22,374 nt of DNA from an uncultured Oscillospiraceae bacterium (GTDB lineage Bacteria; Bacillota; Clostridia; Oscillospirales; Ruminococcaceae): positions 1 through 22,374 of the forward strand of contig CANNTZ010000040.1 of the NCBI GenBank assembly GCA_947522735.1, read 5' to 3'. This document shows, piece after piece, positions 1-6,786 of this stretch (position 1 is the stretch's first letter; the number at the start of each line of letters is the position of its first letter). The notes beneath the pieces were generated by a model. That model ran no database searches. It had not been told where the DNA came from and saw only the letters and a list, made by a program, of their open reading frames with translations. A program made the position numbers and the translations under genes.

Positions 1-8
1 CTTTTCAT
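1..8 (-). CDS. start of a further gene in the importer operon (partial)
   Basis: On the minus strand an ATG (positions 8-6) follows the permease stop codon after a single base, and the end of the permease gene supplies an AAAGGGG ribosome binding site about ten bases upstream. Only ATG AAA and two more bases are visible. In operons of this layout (solute-binding protein, LplB-type permease) the next gene is normally the second, LplC/YtcP-type permease, so that is the expected product. This is inference from gene order; the window shows only the start signal. Confidence 0.4.
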
Positions 9-9
9 A

Positions 10-951
10 TCAGAACAGCCCCTTTCCGTTGATTTTCTTCGCAAGCCCGTTTGCAAACAGCGTGAGTCCCGCGGAAACGGTGGAGGTTATCAGTCCTATG
101 GCGGTGGAATATGAGAAGTTGCCCTTGTTGATGCCTATCTGGTAGACGTAGTACGAGAGCACGTTGGAGCGCTTGAAGTTCAGACTGTTGCTCAGGAAGT
201 ATGACTGCTCGAAGCCGCAGCCGGTAATGCTGCCCATCGAGAGGATGAGCATGATCGAGATGATGCCGGAGAGAGACGGCAGCGTTATATACCAGATGCG
301 CTGGAAGCGGCCTGCGCCGTCAATCTTCGCCGCCTCGTAGAGCGATTCGTCAATGCCGGTCATGACGGCGAGATAGACTATCGCGCTCCAGCCGGTCTCT
401 TTCCAGATGTTGGCGATAATAACGGTGGGCCAGTAGAGATTCGCGTCGCCAAGGAAAAGCTTTGGCTCGCCGCCGAGCAGGACGATGAGCTGGTTGAGGA
501 TTCCGGTGTTGTAATCAAGGAAGCTGTTCATTATGACCGCCATTATCGCCCACGAGACAAAGTGCGGCAAATAGCTGATGGTCTGGGAGACGCGCTTCAG
601 CGCGCCGGAGCGCAGCTCGTTTATCATGATCGCAAAAGCGAGAGTTATCGGAAGTGATACAAGAAGGCTTATCAGCGAGAGACCGATGGTGTTGACAATG
701 GCGTTTCCCATGTAGAAATCGCTGAATATGCCCTTGAAGTGCTTGAGGCCGACCCATGCGCTGCCGAAAATGCCGGAGCGGAACTTGTAATCCTTAAATG
801 CGATAACGAGACCGGCCATGGGGATGTAGCCAAATATGATGTCGAGGACGACGACCACCCATATCATCATGTGAAAGGGAAGCTCTTTTTTGAATCTTTT
901 GGCGGTCACGCCGCGCTTTTTGACGGCGCTGACAGCAGTGGATGCGTTCAT
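10..951 (-). CDS. LplB/YteP-type carbohydrate ABC transporter permease
   Basis: A 313-residue integral membrane protein, the inner-membrane channel subunit of a binding-protein-dependent sugar importer. The first hydrophobic segment is near residues 28-50. A loop with AGLVIAFKDYKF and a VGLKHFKGIF stretch follows, both typical of the LplB/YteP permeases of Bacillota. The cytoplasmic EAA loop that contacts the ATPase is clear (EAAKIDGAGRFQRIWYITLP). Further hydrophobic segments lie on both sides. The length is normal for the family. The start is supported by an AAAGGATGG ribosome binding site about seven bases upstream. It lies 108 bases downstream of the solute-binding protein gene on the same strand, with a large stem-loop in between. 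No ATPase is visible; importers of this class commonly use a shared MsmX-type ATPase encoded elsewhere. The substrate cannot be read from the sequence. Confidence 0.93.
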   Translation of the reverse strand: MNASTAVSAVKKRGVTAKRFKKELPFHMMIWVVVVLDIIFGYIPMAGLVIAFKDYKFRSGIFGSAWVGLKHFKGIFSDFYMGNAIVNTIGLSLISLLVSLPITLAFAIMINELRSGALKRVSQTISYLPHFVSWAIMAVIMNSFLDYNTGILNQLIVLLGGEPKLFLGDANLYWPTVIIANIWKETGWSAIVYLAVMTGIDESLYEAAKIDGAGRFQRIWYITLPSLSGIISIMLILSMGSITGCGFEQSYFLSNSLNFKRSNVLSYYVYQIGINKGNFSYSTAIGLITSTVSAGLTLFANGLAKKINGKGLF

Positions 952-983
952 CCGCTATCCATCCTTTCAAAAATATAGAATCA

Positions 984-1039
984 GCCGCCGCTGGGCTTCC
1001 GCTCCGGGCAAGGGCCCGGAACGGAGAGAGCGCGGCGGC
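984..1039 (-). promoter_or_regulatory. intercistronic stem-loop between solute-binding protein and permease genes
   Basis: The gap between the two importer genes holds a nested GC-rich hairpin. The outer arms are GCCGCCGC (984-991) and GCGGCGGC (1032-1039); the inner arms are TCCGGGC (1003-1009) and GCCCGGA (1014-1020). No T-tract follows directly on the minus strand, so it is not a canonical terminator. Such hairpins after a binding-protein gene usually protect the upstream mRNA 3' end or cause partial termination, giving more binding protein than permease. The fold is seen in the sequence; the role is inferred. Confidence 0.6.
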
Positions 1040-1059
1040 ATACGCCTGCAATATGGGGA

Positions 1060-2853
1060 TCAGAAGGTGACGCCGGTGGCTTCGATCTTGGCTTTGACAT
1101 CGTGTACGAGCGGGAGAACGAGCTCAAAGTAGCGCTCCATGCCTGCGGTTTGGAGGCTGGACATCATCTGATCGTAGAGGCTCTGGAGCTGCTCGTCGGA
1201 GTCCGCAAGGATGATCTCGACAAGCATGTTAGTATAGATGTCGGAAAGGTTGGTCTTGAGGTCGCTGGCTTCGCTGCCCGGAGCGATGGAGATGTAGTCG
1301 GGAAGCATCATCGGAGAGGAGTTATCGGTGAACTTGGCATTCTGGCGCCACGCGTCAGACATGACCTTGGTATCCGGATCGACAAAGCTGAAATAGCTGG
1401 AGATGTCGTCGTAAATGCCGTTGAAGGCAATCCACGTCTTTTGATAGTTGTAGATGCCAAGCTCGTTGAGGGCGCTGAAATCGCTTCCGGCCTCGGCAGC
1501 CTCACCGATCTTCATGGTGTAGTTCATTCCGTTCTGCTCGTCGGTGGCAAGCTCCCAGTCAACGCCGTATACACCGGAGATGACCGCAAGGCTGCCCTCC
1601 TCGCTGTGCAGGTACTCAAGGAATCTTATGGCGCGTTCGGGGCTCTGGCAGTCCTTGGAGATGAGTGCGCCGAGCTTGACGTCCATGACGAATTGAGAGA
1701 AGGTCCAGGGCTTATCCTCGCTTACACTAAGCGGGTAGATGGCATAGACGGAGGCTCCGGGGACGTTCTCTGCAAGAGCGGAGTTCAGAGCGCTCTGCTC
1801 CCAAACGTTGTTCTTGAACGTGAAGAGGAATTTGCCGGCCGAGAAAGCGTCGGTAAAGTCGTTGTCGGCAAAGGAGGCCTTGCTGAGATAACCGGCGCGG
1901 TAGAGTCTGTTCCAGAATTTGAGCTGCTCTACGCCGCGGTCGGAGCCGAACCAGAAGTAGAGGGAGTCGTTCTCGCCGTCGTAGCGCAGGGGCTCGAGGG
2001 AGAAGGAGCTGCCGCCTCCGAACATGGCGTCAAAGGTGCCGCCGGTGAATGCGGGCTGATCGATGAATATGGGATAGGTGATCTCGGGGTGGTCGTCCTT
2101 TACGTCGTCAAAGGCCTCAAGCGCCTCGAAAAGCTGCTCGGTGGTCTTGATGTCGAACTGGCCGTAGCCAAGCTCGTCCAAAACGTCGAGACGTCCGGCA
2201 ACCCAGCCGTTGAGACTGAGATAGCCGCTGTTTATGGCCTCGCTGTCATAGAACTGAGTCGGCACGATGTAGACGTGGCCGTCGCTCTCGCGGGAAAACT
2301 CAAGCTCCTCGGCGGATACGACCTCTCTCATCTTCGGGCAATACTGATCGATAAGCTCGTCAACGGCGTATACGCAGTCGTTGCTGAGCATCTCGCCGTA
2401 GTGGGTGGAGGTGGTGTAGATGCCGGCGAAGAAATCGGGCAGCTTGTCGCCGGAGGCGAGCAGTATCGTCAGGCGGTTGCCGTCGTTGTCGGGCGCAAAT
2501 TCGATATCAAGGGATACGCCGGTGCGCTCGGTGATATACTGTGTGACGTGGTCGTCGCCCCAGCTCCAGTCGTCGGAGATGACGTTGTTTTTGAACATGG
2601 TGAGGGTTATCGGAGAGGTGTCCTCTTTCCACTCAAGATCTGCGGGGTCGGCCTTGTATACGGTGGGCCACGCCTCGACGCTGTCCGCGCCGGATTGCCC
2701 GTCGCTGCCGGAAGATTTGTCCGTCTCGGAAGAATCGCTTGCGGATTCCGAGGGCTGAGAGCTCTGCGTGCCGCCTGCGCAGCCTGCCATGACCGAGACA
2801 ATCATGATAAGCGCGAGGGCCAGGCAAAGCAGCTTTGCGGTGGTCTTTTTCAT
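1060..2853 (-). CDS. LplA-type extracellular carbohydrate-binding lipoprotein
   Basis: A 597-residue family 1-type extracellular solute-binding protein that captures an oligosaccharide at the cell surface for the permease encoded just downstream. The N-terminus is a lipoprotein signal: MKKTTAK, a hydrophobic core, then the lipobox VMAGC with Cys25 as lipidation site. A Ser/Asp/Gln-rich linker of about 30 residues follows (SSQPSESASDSSETDKSSGS). The mature part begins with a strand (SPITLTMFKNN) and runs to about 600 residues, the larger size typical of LplA/YtcQ proteins rather than of MalE. The start is fixed by AGGAGG seven bases upstream. A promoter with TTGCCT and TATAAT, spaced 17 bp, lies about 60 bases upstream. 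First gene of the operon, divergent from the response regulator gene. Substrate unknown. Confidence 0.93.
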   Translation of the reverse strand: MKKTTAKLLCLALALIMIVSVMAGCAGGTQSSQPSESASDSSETDKSSGSDGQSGADSVEAWPTVYKADPADLEWKEDTSPITLTMFKNNVISDDWSWGDDHVTQYITERTGVSLDIEFAPDNDGNRLTILLASGDKLPDFFAGIYTTSTHYGEMLSNDCVYAVDELIDQYCPKMREVVSAEELEFSRESDGHVYIVPTQFYDSEAINSGYLSLNGWVAGRLDVLDELGYGQFDIKTTEQLFEALEAFDDVKDDHPEITYPIFIDQPAFTGGTFDAMFGGGSSFSLEPLRYDGENDSLYFWFGSDRGVEQLKFWNRLYRAGYLSKASFADNDFTDAFSAGKFLFTFKNNVWEQSALNSALAENVPGASVYAIYPLSVSEDKPWTFSQFVMDVKLGALISKDCQSPERAIRFLEYLHSEEGSLAVISGVYGVDWELATDEQNGMNYTMKIGEAAEAGSDFSALNELGIYNYQKTWIAFNGIYDDISSYFSFVDPDTKVMSDAWRQNAKFTDNSSPMMLPDYISIAPGSEASDLKTNLSDIYTNMLVEIILADSDEQLQSLYDQMMSSLQTAGMERYFELVLPLVHDVKAKIEATGVTF

Positions 2854-2911
2854 TGTCTTTCCTCCTGAATTAATGAGTGTTTAAAGCGGATATCCCTCCG
2901 CCTGTAATACT

Positions 2912-2940
2912 ATTATATTTCCACAAAGCAGCGTAGGCAA
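2912..2940 (-). promoter_or_regulatory. sigma-A promoter of the importer operon
   Basis: On the minus strand TTGCCT (2940-2935) and a perfect TATAAT (2917-2912) are separated by 17 bases, about 60 bases before the start codon of the solute-binding protein. The -35 box is only 4/6, as expected for a promoter needing an activator. The direct repeats at 2945-2975 lie immediately upstream of this -35. Confidence 0.72.
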
Positions 2941-2944
2941 TCCC

Positions 2945-2975
2945 AAGTTTGTACGCAATATGTCCAATTTGTAGG
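2945..2975. promoter_or_regulatory. direct-repeat candidate operator for the response regulator
   Basis: Two related 11-base boxes, AAGTTTGTACG (2945-2955) and CAATTTGTAGG (2965-2975), share 8 of 11 positions including the core TTTGTA. They start exactly 20 bp apart, close to two helical turns. They lie between the back-to-back -35 boxes of the importer operon and the two-component gene pair. AraC-type DNA-binding domains commonly recognise tandem direct repeats with this spacing, so the neighbouring response regulator is the natural ligand. The repeats are seen; the binding is inferred. Confidence 0.45.
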
Positions 2976-2981
2976 ATTCAA

Positions 2982-3010
2982 TTGATTTTTTATGTCGCAA
3001 ATGATAGAAT
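2982..3010 (+). promoter_or_regulatory. sigma-A promoter of the two-component genes
   Basis: TTGATT (2982-2987) and TAGAAT (3005-3010) are spaced by exactly 17 bases and lie 38 bases before the ATG of the response regulator gene. This promoter also shows that the ATG at 3048, not the in-frame upstream codon at 2949, is the real start, since the latter lies upstream of the promoter. Confidence 0.65.
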
Positions 3011-3047
3011 GATAATGGATAAGTATATACCGGAGGTGTGTACCGAT

Positions 3048-4628
3048 ATGTTCAAAGCAATGCTTGTGGACGATGAAAAATACGACGCGCTGCTCGTGAA
3101 GCGGGCGGTGGACTGGGAGGGCCTGGGGCTGGAGCTGTGCGCCGAGGCGCAGAACGGCCAGCGGGCGCTGGAGCTGGCGCTGGAGCTGCGCCCGGACATA
3201 GTGATAACAGACATCGTAATGCCTCGGCAAAACGGGATTGCCTTCACCGGCGAGCTGAAAAAGCACTGCCCCAACACTCATATAGTGTTCATCTCCGGGC
3301 ACCAGGAGTTCGATTATGCGCGCTATGGCATCGCTGCGGGGATAGACGGCTATCTGCTCAAGCCCGTCAGGCCGGACGAGCTCAACGGGCTGCTCGGACG
3401 GATACTCGCAAGGTGCATCGAGGAAAAGCGGCGGCTTTGGGAGCACACCATGTTCCGCGAGCAGCTTGAAACACAGCTCCCCTTCATGCGCGATATCTTT
3501 CTCAACCGCTGGATGCTCTCGGAGCAGCACGGCGCGGAGCTTGAGAGCGGGCTGGGCTTTTACGGCGTGACGCTTTCGAACGAGCCGTTCTGCGCGGCCG
3601 TCATCTCGCCGGACGCCCAGAACGGACACGGCGAGCCGGACGAGTATCGCCGCCAGCTAAAGCGCTTTGAGCTGCGCCGTGCCGTGGAGGAAAGTCTTGG
3701 CGAAGGGCTGCGGAACAACCTGTTCGGCGTGATGGGCGACGACAGCCTCGCACTGCTGACAAGCGTAGCCGGCATCGAGGAGCGTCTGCACGGCGTCATT
3801 GCGGACGTGCTGCGCATCTGCGGAATCAGCGTGACTGCCGGGGTCGGCAGCGGCGCGGATGCCTTGGAAAAGCTCCCGGAATCCTATCGCGCGGCGCGCA
3901 CGGCGGTGGAGCACCGCTTTTTCTGCGGCGGCGGGCAGGTTATCTTCTACGACGGCGTTTCGGACAACGGCGACGCGCCGCAGCCCGATATCGCGGCGGT
4001 CAGCGCGTCGCTCGCGCAGGCGGTGATAAACTCCGATGAGCCGGCTCTGCGGCAGCAGCTCGAACGGCTGCGGCTCGAGCTGCGCGTCGTCTCCCCGGCG
4101 ATGGCGCACAGCGTCTGCGCAGGCGTGATAAGCATGGTCACAACGGAGATGGAGCGGCTGTCCGCGGGCGCGGCGGAGCGCTATTTTTCGGCACACTCGC
4201 CCTACGAGCGGATATTCCGGACAAACATGCTGGACAGCCTGATGACCCTTATGCAGGAGGAGCTGACGGCGATGAGCGAGCTTCTTGCCGTCAACGCAGA
4301 CCGCCACCTTGACTATCTCGTGGACTCCATCCGGCGCTACATCGACGAAAACCTCGATCAGCCGCTGACGGTGGAGAGCATTGCGGCACAGGTCAATCTC
4401 TCGCGCGGCTATGCAACGCAGTTATTCAAAAAGCGCACCGGAGAGCCGATTAACCGTTATCTCGTCGGCAGGAGGATGGAGAAGGCGAAGGAGCTGCTCG
4501 CGGAGCAGACGCTCGGCGTGGCGGATATCGGCAGGCGGGTCGGCTACGACAACCCGTCCTATTTCGCGTCGGTGTTCAAAAACGAGGTCGGCGTGGTGCC
4601 GCGCGAATACCGCGACCGCTTCGCGTGA
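3048..4628 (+). CDS. YesN-type response regulator, AraC-family output domain
   Basis: A 526-residue transcription factor. Residues 1-115 form a receiver domain: acidic pair Asp8/Asp9, phospho-acceptor Asp55 in PDIVITDIVMPRQNG, Ser83 in FISGHQEF and Lys105 in LLKPVRP. The middle (about 130-410) is a long low-similarity region as in YesN proteins. The last 105 residues are an AraC-type double helix-turn-helix (LTVESIAAQVNLSRGYATQL, then VADIGRRVGYDNPSYFASVF). The start at 3048 is chosen because a GGAGGTG ribosome binding site lies eight bases upstream and the promoter lies downstream of the alternative start at 2949. The histidine kinase gene follows after 22 bases. Likely target: the divergent importer operon, through the repeats at 2945-2975 (inference). 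Confidence 0.93.
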   Translation: MFKAMLVDDEKYDALLVKRAVDWEGLGLELCAEAQNGQRALELALELRPDIVITDIVMPRQNGIAFTGELKKHCPNTHIVFISGHQEFDYARYGIAAGIDGYLLKPVRPDELNGLLGRILARCIEEKRRLWEHTMFREQLETQLPFMRDIFLNRWMLSEQHGAELESGLGFYGVTLSNEPFCAAVISPDAQNGHGEPDEYRRQLKRFELRRAVEESLGEGLRNNLFGVMGDDSLALLTSVAGIEERLHGVIADVLRICGISVTAGVGSGADALEKLPESYRAARTAVEHRFFCGGGQVIFYDGVSDNGDAPQPDIAAVSASLAQAVINSDEPALRQQLERLRLELRVVSPAMAHSVCAGVISMVTTEMERLSAGAAERYFSAHSPYERIFRTNMLDSLMTLMQEELTAMSELLAVNADRHLDYLVDSIRRYIDENLDQPLTVESIAAQVNLSRGYATQLFKKRTGEPINRYLVGRRMEKAKELLAEQTLGVADIGRRVGYDNPSYFASVFKNEVGVVPREYRDRFA

Positions 4629-4650
4629 ACGAACAGGACAGGGAGGACCA

Positions 4651-6399
4651 ATGAAAAATCTTATCCGCAACATAACTGCAAAAAAGCAGATCATCCTTAT
4701 AACCGGCGCGGCAATGCTGGTCGTCATTATCATCACTGTAGCGGCGTCCTTTTCGGCATACAGCAGCGCCGCCGAGCGCGATTTTGAATCCCGCATGATG
4801 CTGCAAATGGACTACGCCGTGCGTAACCTCGACAACAAGCTTGGGGAATACACCAGCACGATAATGACGCTATATCTCAACTCCTCCTTCCAAAGCGGGC
4901 TTACGGAAAGGCCGGATGAGCTGACCTATTCCGACGAGCAGGCGCTTATACGCCAACTGCGCAGCGTGATGAGCGGCGTGCTCAGCCGGTACGACTACGT
5001 GCCGGGAATGGCTCTGTATTTCAGCTATGGCGACAAATATCTCTCGATTGACAGAAACGGCGTCACGAGCGTGGGCGACGGCAACTACGGAGAATGGTTC
5101 GACGAAGTCCGTCTAAATTCGCGCCGCGTCATCTGCTGGAGCGTCGAAGAGGACAAGAACGGCGGGCGGCTGCTGAGCTGCGCGTTCCGGCTGAAAAACG
5201 GCGAGGGCACTTCGCCGCTCGTCTTGATACGCATAACGCAGAAGCTGAAATACGTGCTGCAAAACTCACAGAACGCCTTCAACATCGAAAGCGGCACCTT
5301 CTGCGTGCTGGACGGCGCCGATATGCTATATGCCGAGGGCGCAGAGAAAAACGCCGCGGAGCTTCTGACGGAGATAAATTTTTCCGGCGAGAGCGGAAGC
5401 CTCCGGGTGTCCGGAAAAGCCGGAATGCGGACAATCTACTGGAAGAAATACGACAAGCTTGGCTGGACGCTCGCATATTTCACGGACGGCGACATGCTTG
5501 AACGCTACCGGCAGGCGCTCCCGGTGTTTATGGCGGTTACTGTTGCGGTTATAGTAATGGCGGTCGGTCTGCTGATGTTCTCGTCAGGGCTGCTGACCGA
5601 CAGGCTGGTGCGCCTGAGCGGAGAGGTCAGCCGCGTGAGCCGGGAGAGGCTGGTGCTGGAGGGAGACATATCCGGCGAGGACGAGGTGGGCATGCTCGCG
5701 GAATCGTTCCGTAATATACTCGAAATGGCGCGCGGACTGATCGAGGAAAAGGGCCGCGTTGAAAAGGAAAAGTATGCAATAGAGCTTCAGGCGCTTCAGG
5801 AACGGATAAACCCGCACTTTCTCTATAACACCATCTCGACGATAAGCGCAATGGCGCAGCAGATCGAGGCACAAGACATCAGCGACGCGCTGTATGCGCT
5901 CGCGGATTTCTACCGGCTCTCGCTCAGCCACGGCTCCAGCCTGATAACGCTGCGGGACGAGCTGAAGATACTGTCGGTCTATCTCGACATCTGCCGCCTC
6001 AGGTTCGGCTCGAACATTCGCATAGAGGTGGATGCACAGGAGAGCTGCGGCGACTATCTCGTGCCCAAGCTGATAATTCAGCCCTTCATCGAGAATGCGA
6101 TAATGCACGGCGTCGATATGGCGGCGTCGGATGACAACGAGATTCGCGTCGGCGTGTGTCTCGAGGACGAGGAGCTTGCGATATATATAACCGACAACGG
6201 AGACGGCATGAGCGAGGAGCAGATACGCCTGGCATTTATGGAAAGCCCTGACGGCAAGCAGCACGCGATAAAGAATGTGGACCGCCGGATAAAGCTGCGA
6301 TACGGCTGCGGCTACGGCGTGACGATAGCAAGCGCCCCCGGCAGGGGGACGCAGGTGAAGCTTCTGCTTCCGGCGGTGCGCTCCGACGGAGCAGGATGA
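4651..6399 (+). CDS. YesM-type sensor histidine kinase
   Basis: A 582-residue membrane sensor kinase partnering the response regulator encoded 22 bases upstream. The first transmembrane helix (about residues 13-35) is followed by an extracytoplasmic sensor domain of about 260 residues, a second helix (about 292-312) and a HAMP-like linker with SGEDEVGMLAESFRNI. The catalytic half is of the LytS/YesM type: the phospho-acceptor His389 lies in LQERINPHFLYNTIST, the N box is IQPFIENAIMHG, and the G1 box is ITDNGDGM. ATP binding and autophosphorylation residues are therefore intact. The length is normal for YesM proteins. GGGAGG seven bases upstream of the ATG sets the start, and a strong terminator follows the stop codon. 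The ligand is unknown but is likely the sugar imported by the divergent operon or a related one. Confidence 0.93.
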   Translation: MKNLIRNITAKKQIILITGAAMLVVIIITVAASFSAYSSAAERDFESRMMLQMDYAVRNLDNKLGEYTSTIMTLYLNSSFQSGLTERPDELTYSDEQALIRQLRSVMSGVLSRYDYVPGMALYFSYGDKYLSIDRNGVTSVGDGNYGEWFDEVRLNSRRVICWSVEEDKNGGRLLSCAFRLKNGEGTSPLVLIRITQKLKYVLQNSQNAFNIESGTFCVLDGADMLYAEGAEKNAAELLTEINFSGESGSLRVSGKAGMRTIYWKKYDKLGWTLAYFTDGDMLERYRQALPVFMAVTVAVIVMAVGLLMFSSGLLTDRLVRLSGEVSRVSRERLVLEGDISGEDEVGMLAESFRNILEMARGLIEEKGRVEKEKYAIELQALQERINPHFLYNTISTISAMAQQIEAQDISDALYALADFYRLSLSHGSSLITLRDELKILSVYLDICRLRFGSNIRIEVDAQESCGDYLVPKLIIQPFIENAIMHGVDMAASDDNEIRVGVCLEDEELAIYITDNGDGMSEEQIRLAFMESPDGKQHAIKNVDRRIKLRYGCGYGVTIASAPGRGTQVKLLLPAVRSDGAG

Positions 6400-6401
6400 T
6401 T

Positions 6402-6449
6402 AAACCGCCTCCCGGCTGTCAAAGCTTCTGACAGAGGGAGGCGGTTTTT
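6402..6449 (+). terminator. rho-independent terminator after the histidine kinase gene
   Basis: AAACCGCCTCCC (6402-6413) pairs with GGGAGGCGGTTT (6436-6447), with an inner CTGTC/GACAG stem, and the 3' arm runs into a T-tract. It begins two bases after the kinase stop codon. The 3' arm contains GGGAGG, which could also serve as ribosome binding site for the ATG at 6450. Confidence 0.88.
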
Positions 6450-6761
6450 ATGCGTAGGTGCTGGCTCATCGCGGCGGCCTGCGCGCTGCTGCTGACGGCA
6501 GGAGCGTGGGGCGCGCTGCGTGTATACCGCGAAAACAGCGCGAGCGGCTTTGCGGAGCGGCAGGAGCTTTTCCGCGCAGAGCTGAGCGCCGGGGACGAGG
6601 GAATCCGCGTCGGCGCCGTGCTTTTGGGCAGAGGCTGCGAGCTTTGGCTGGACGGCGGCGATTTTCGCCGGCTTTTGTGTGCGGCGCGTGCAGCGTGGCT
6701 GCTGCTGCCGCCGGGAGCGCGCGCCGTATATACGCTGGCGGCATTAGCAGCGGCGGGATGA
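6450..6761 (+). CDS. small hypothetical protein with N-terminal membrane anchor
   Basis: A possible 103-residue protein not recognised as any family. Residues 4-24 form a hydrophobic segment after two arginines (MRRCWLIAAACALLLTAGAW), suggesting a signal anchor with the rest outside. The remainder is Ala/Arg/Leu-rich with no motif. Codon third positions are GC-rich like the neighbouring genes. The ATG sits directly after the kinase terminator, and its only ribosome binding site, GGGAGG at 6436-6441, is the 3' arm of that terminator, so translation would depend on read-through of the hairpin or on an unseen promoter. It ends 26 bases before the convergent ADP-ribosylglycohydrolase gene. It fills a region that would otherwise be empty, but it could be a chance open frame in GC-rich DNA. 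Confidence 0.4.
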   Translation: MRRCWLIAAACALLLTAGAWGALRVYRENSASGFAERQELFRAELSAGDEGIRVGAVLLGRGCELWLDGGDFRRLLCAARAAWLLLPPGARAVYTLAALAAAG

Positions 6762-6786
6762 CGGCTATATGCGGATATGCGCTGAA

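Noticed and set aside
1102..2868. A 588-codon plus-strand open frame opposite the solute-binding protein gene
   Set aside because: It mirrors a gene with a clear lipoprotein signal, ribosome binding site and promoter. The antisense product has no recognisable domain; long antisense frames are common in GC-rich genes.
2949..3047. Upstream extension of the response regulator from 2949
   Set aside because: The promoter and the ribosome binding site lie inside this stretch, and receiver domains begin directly before the first strand, as with the ATG at 3048.
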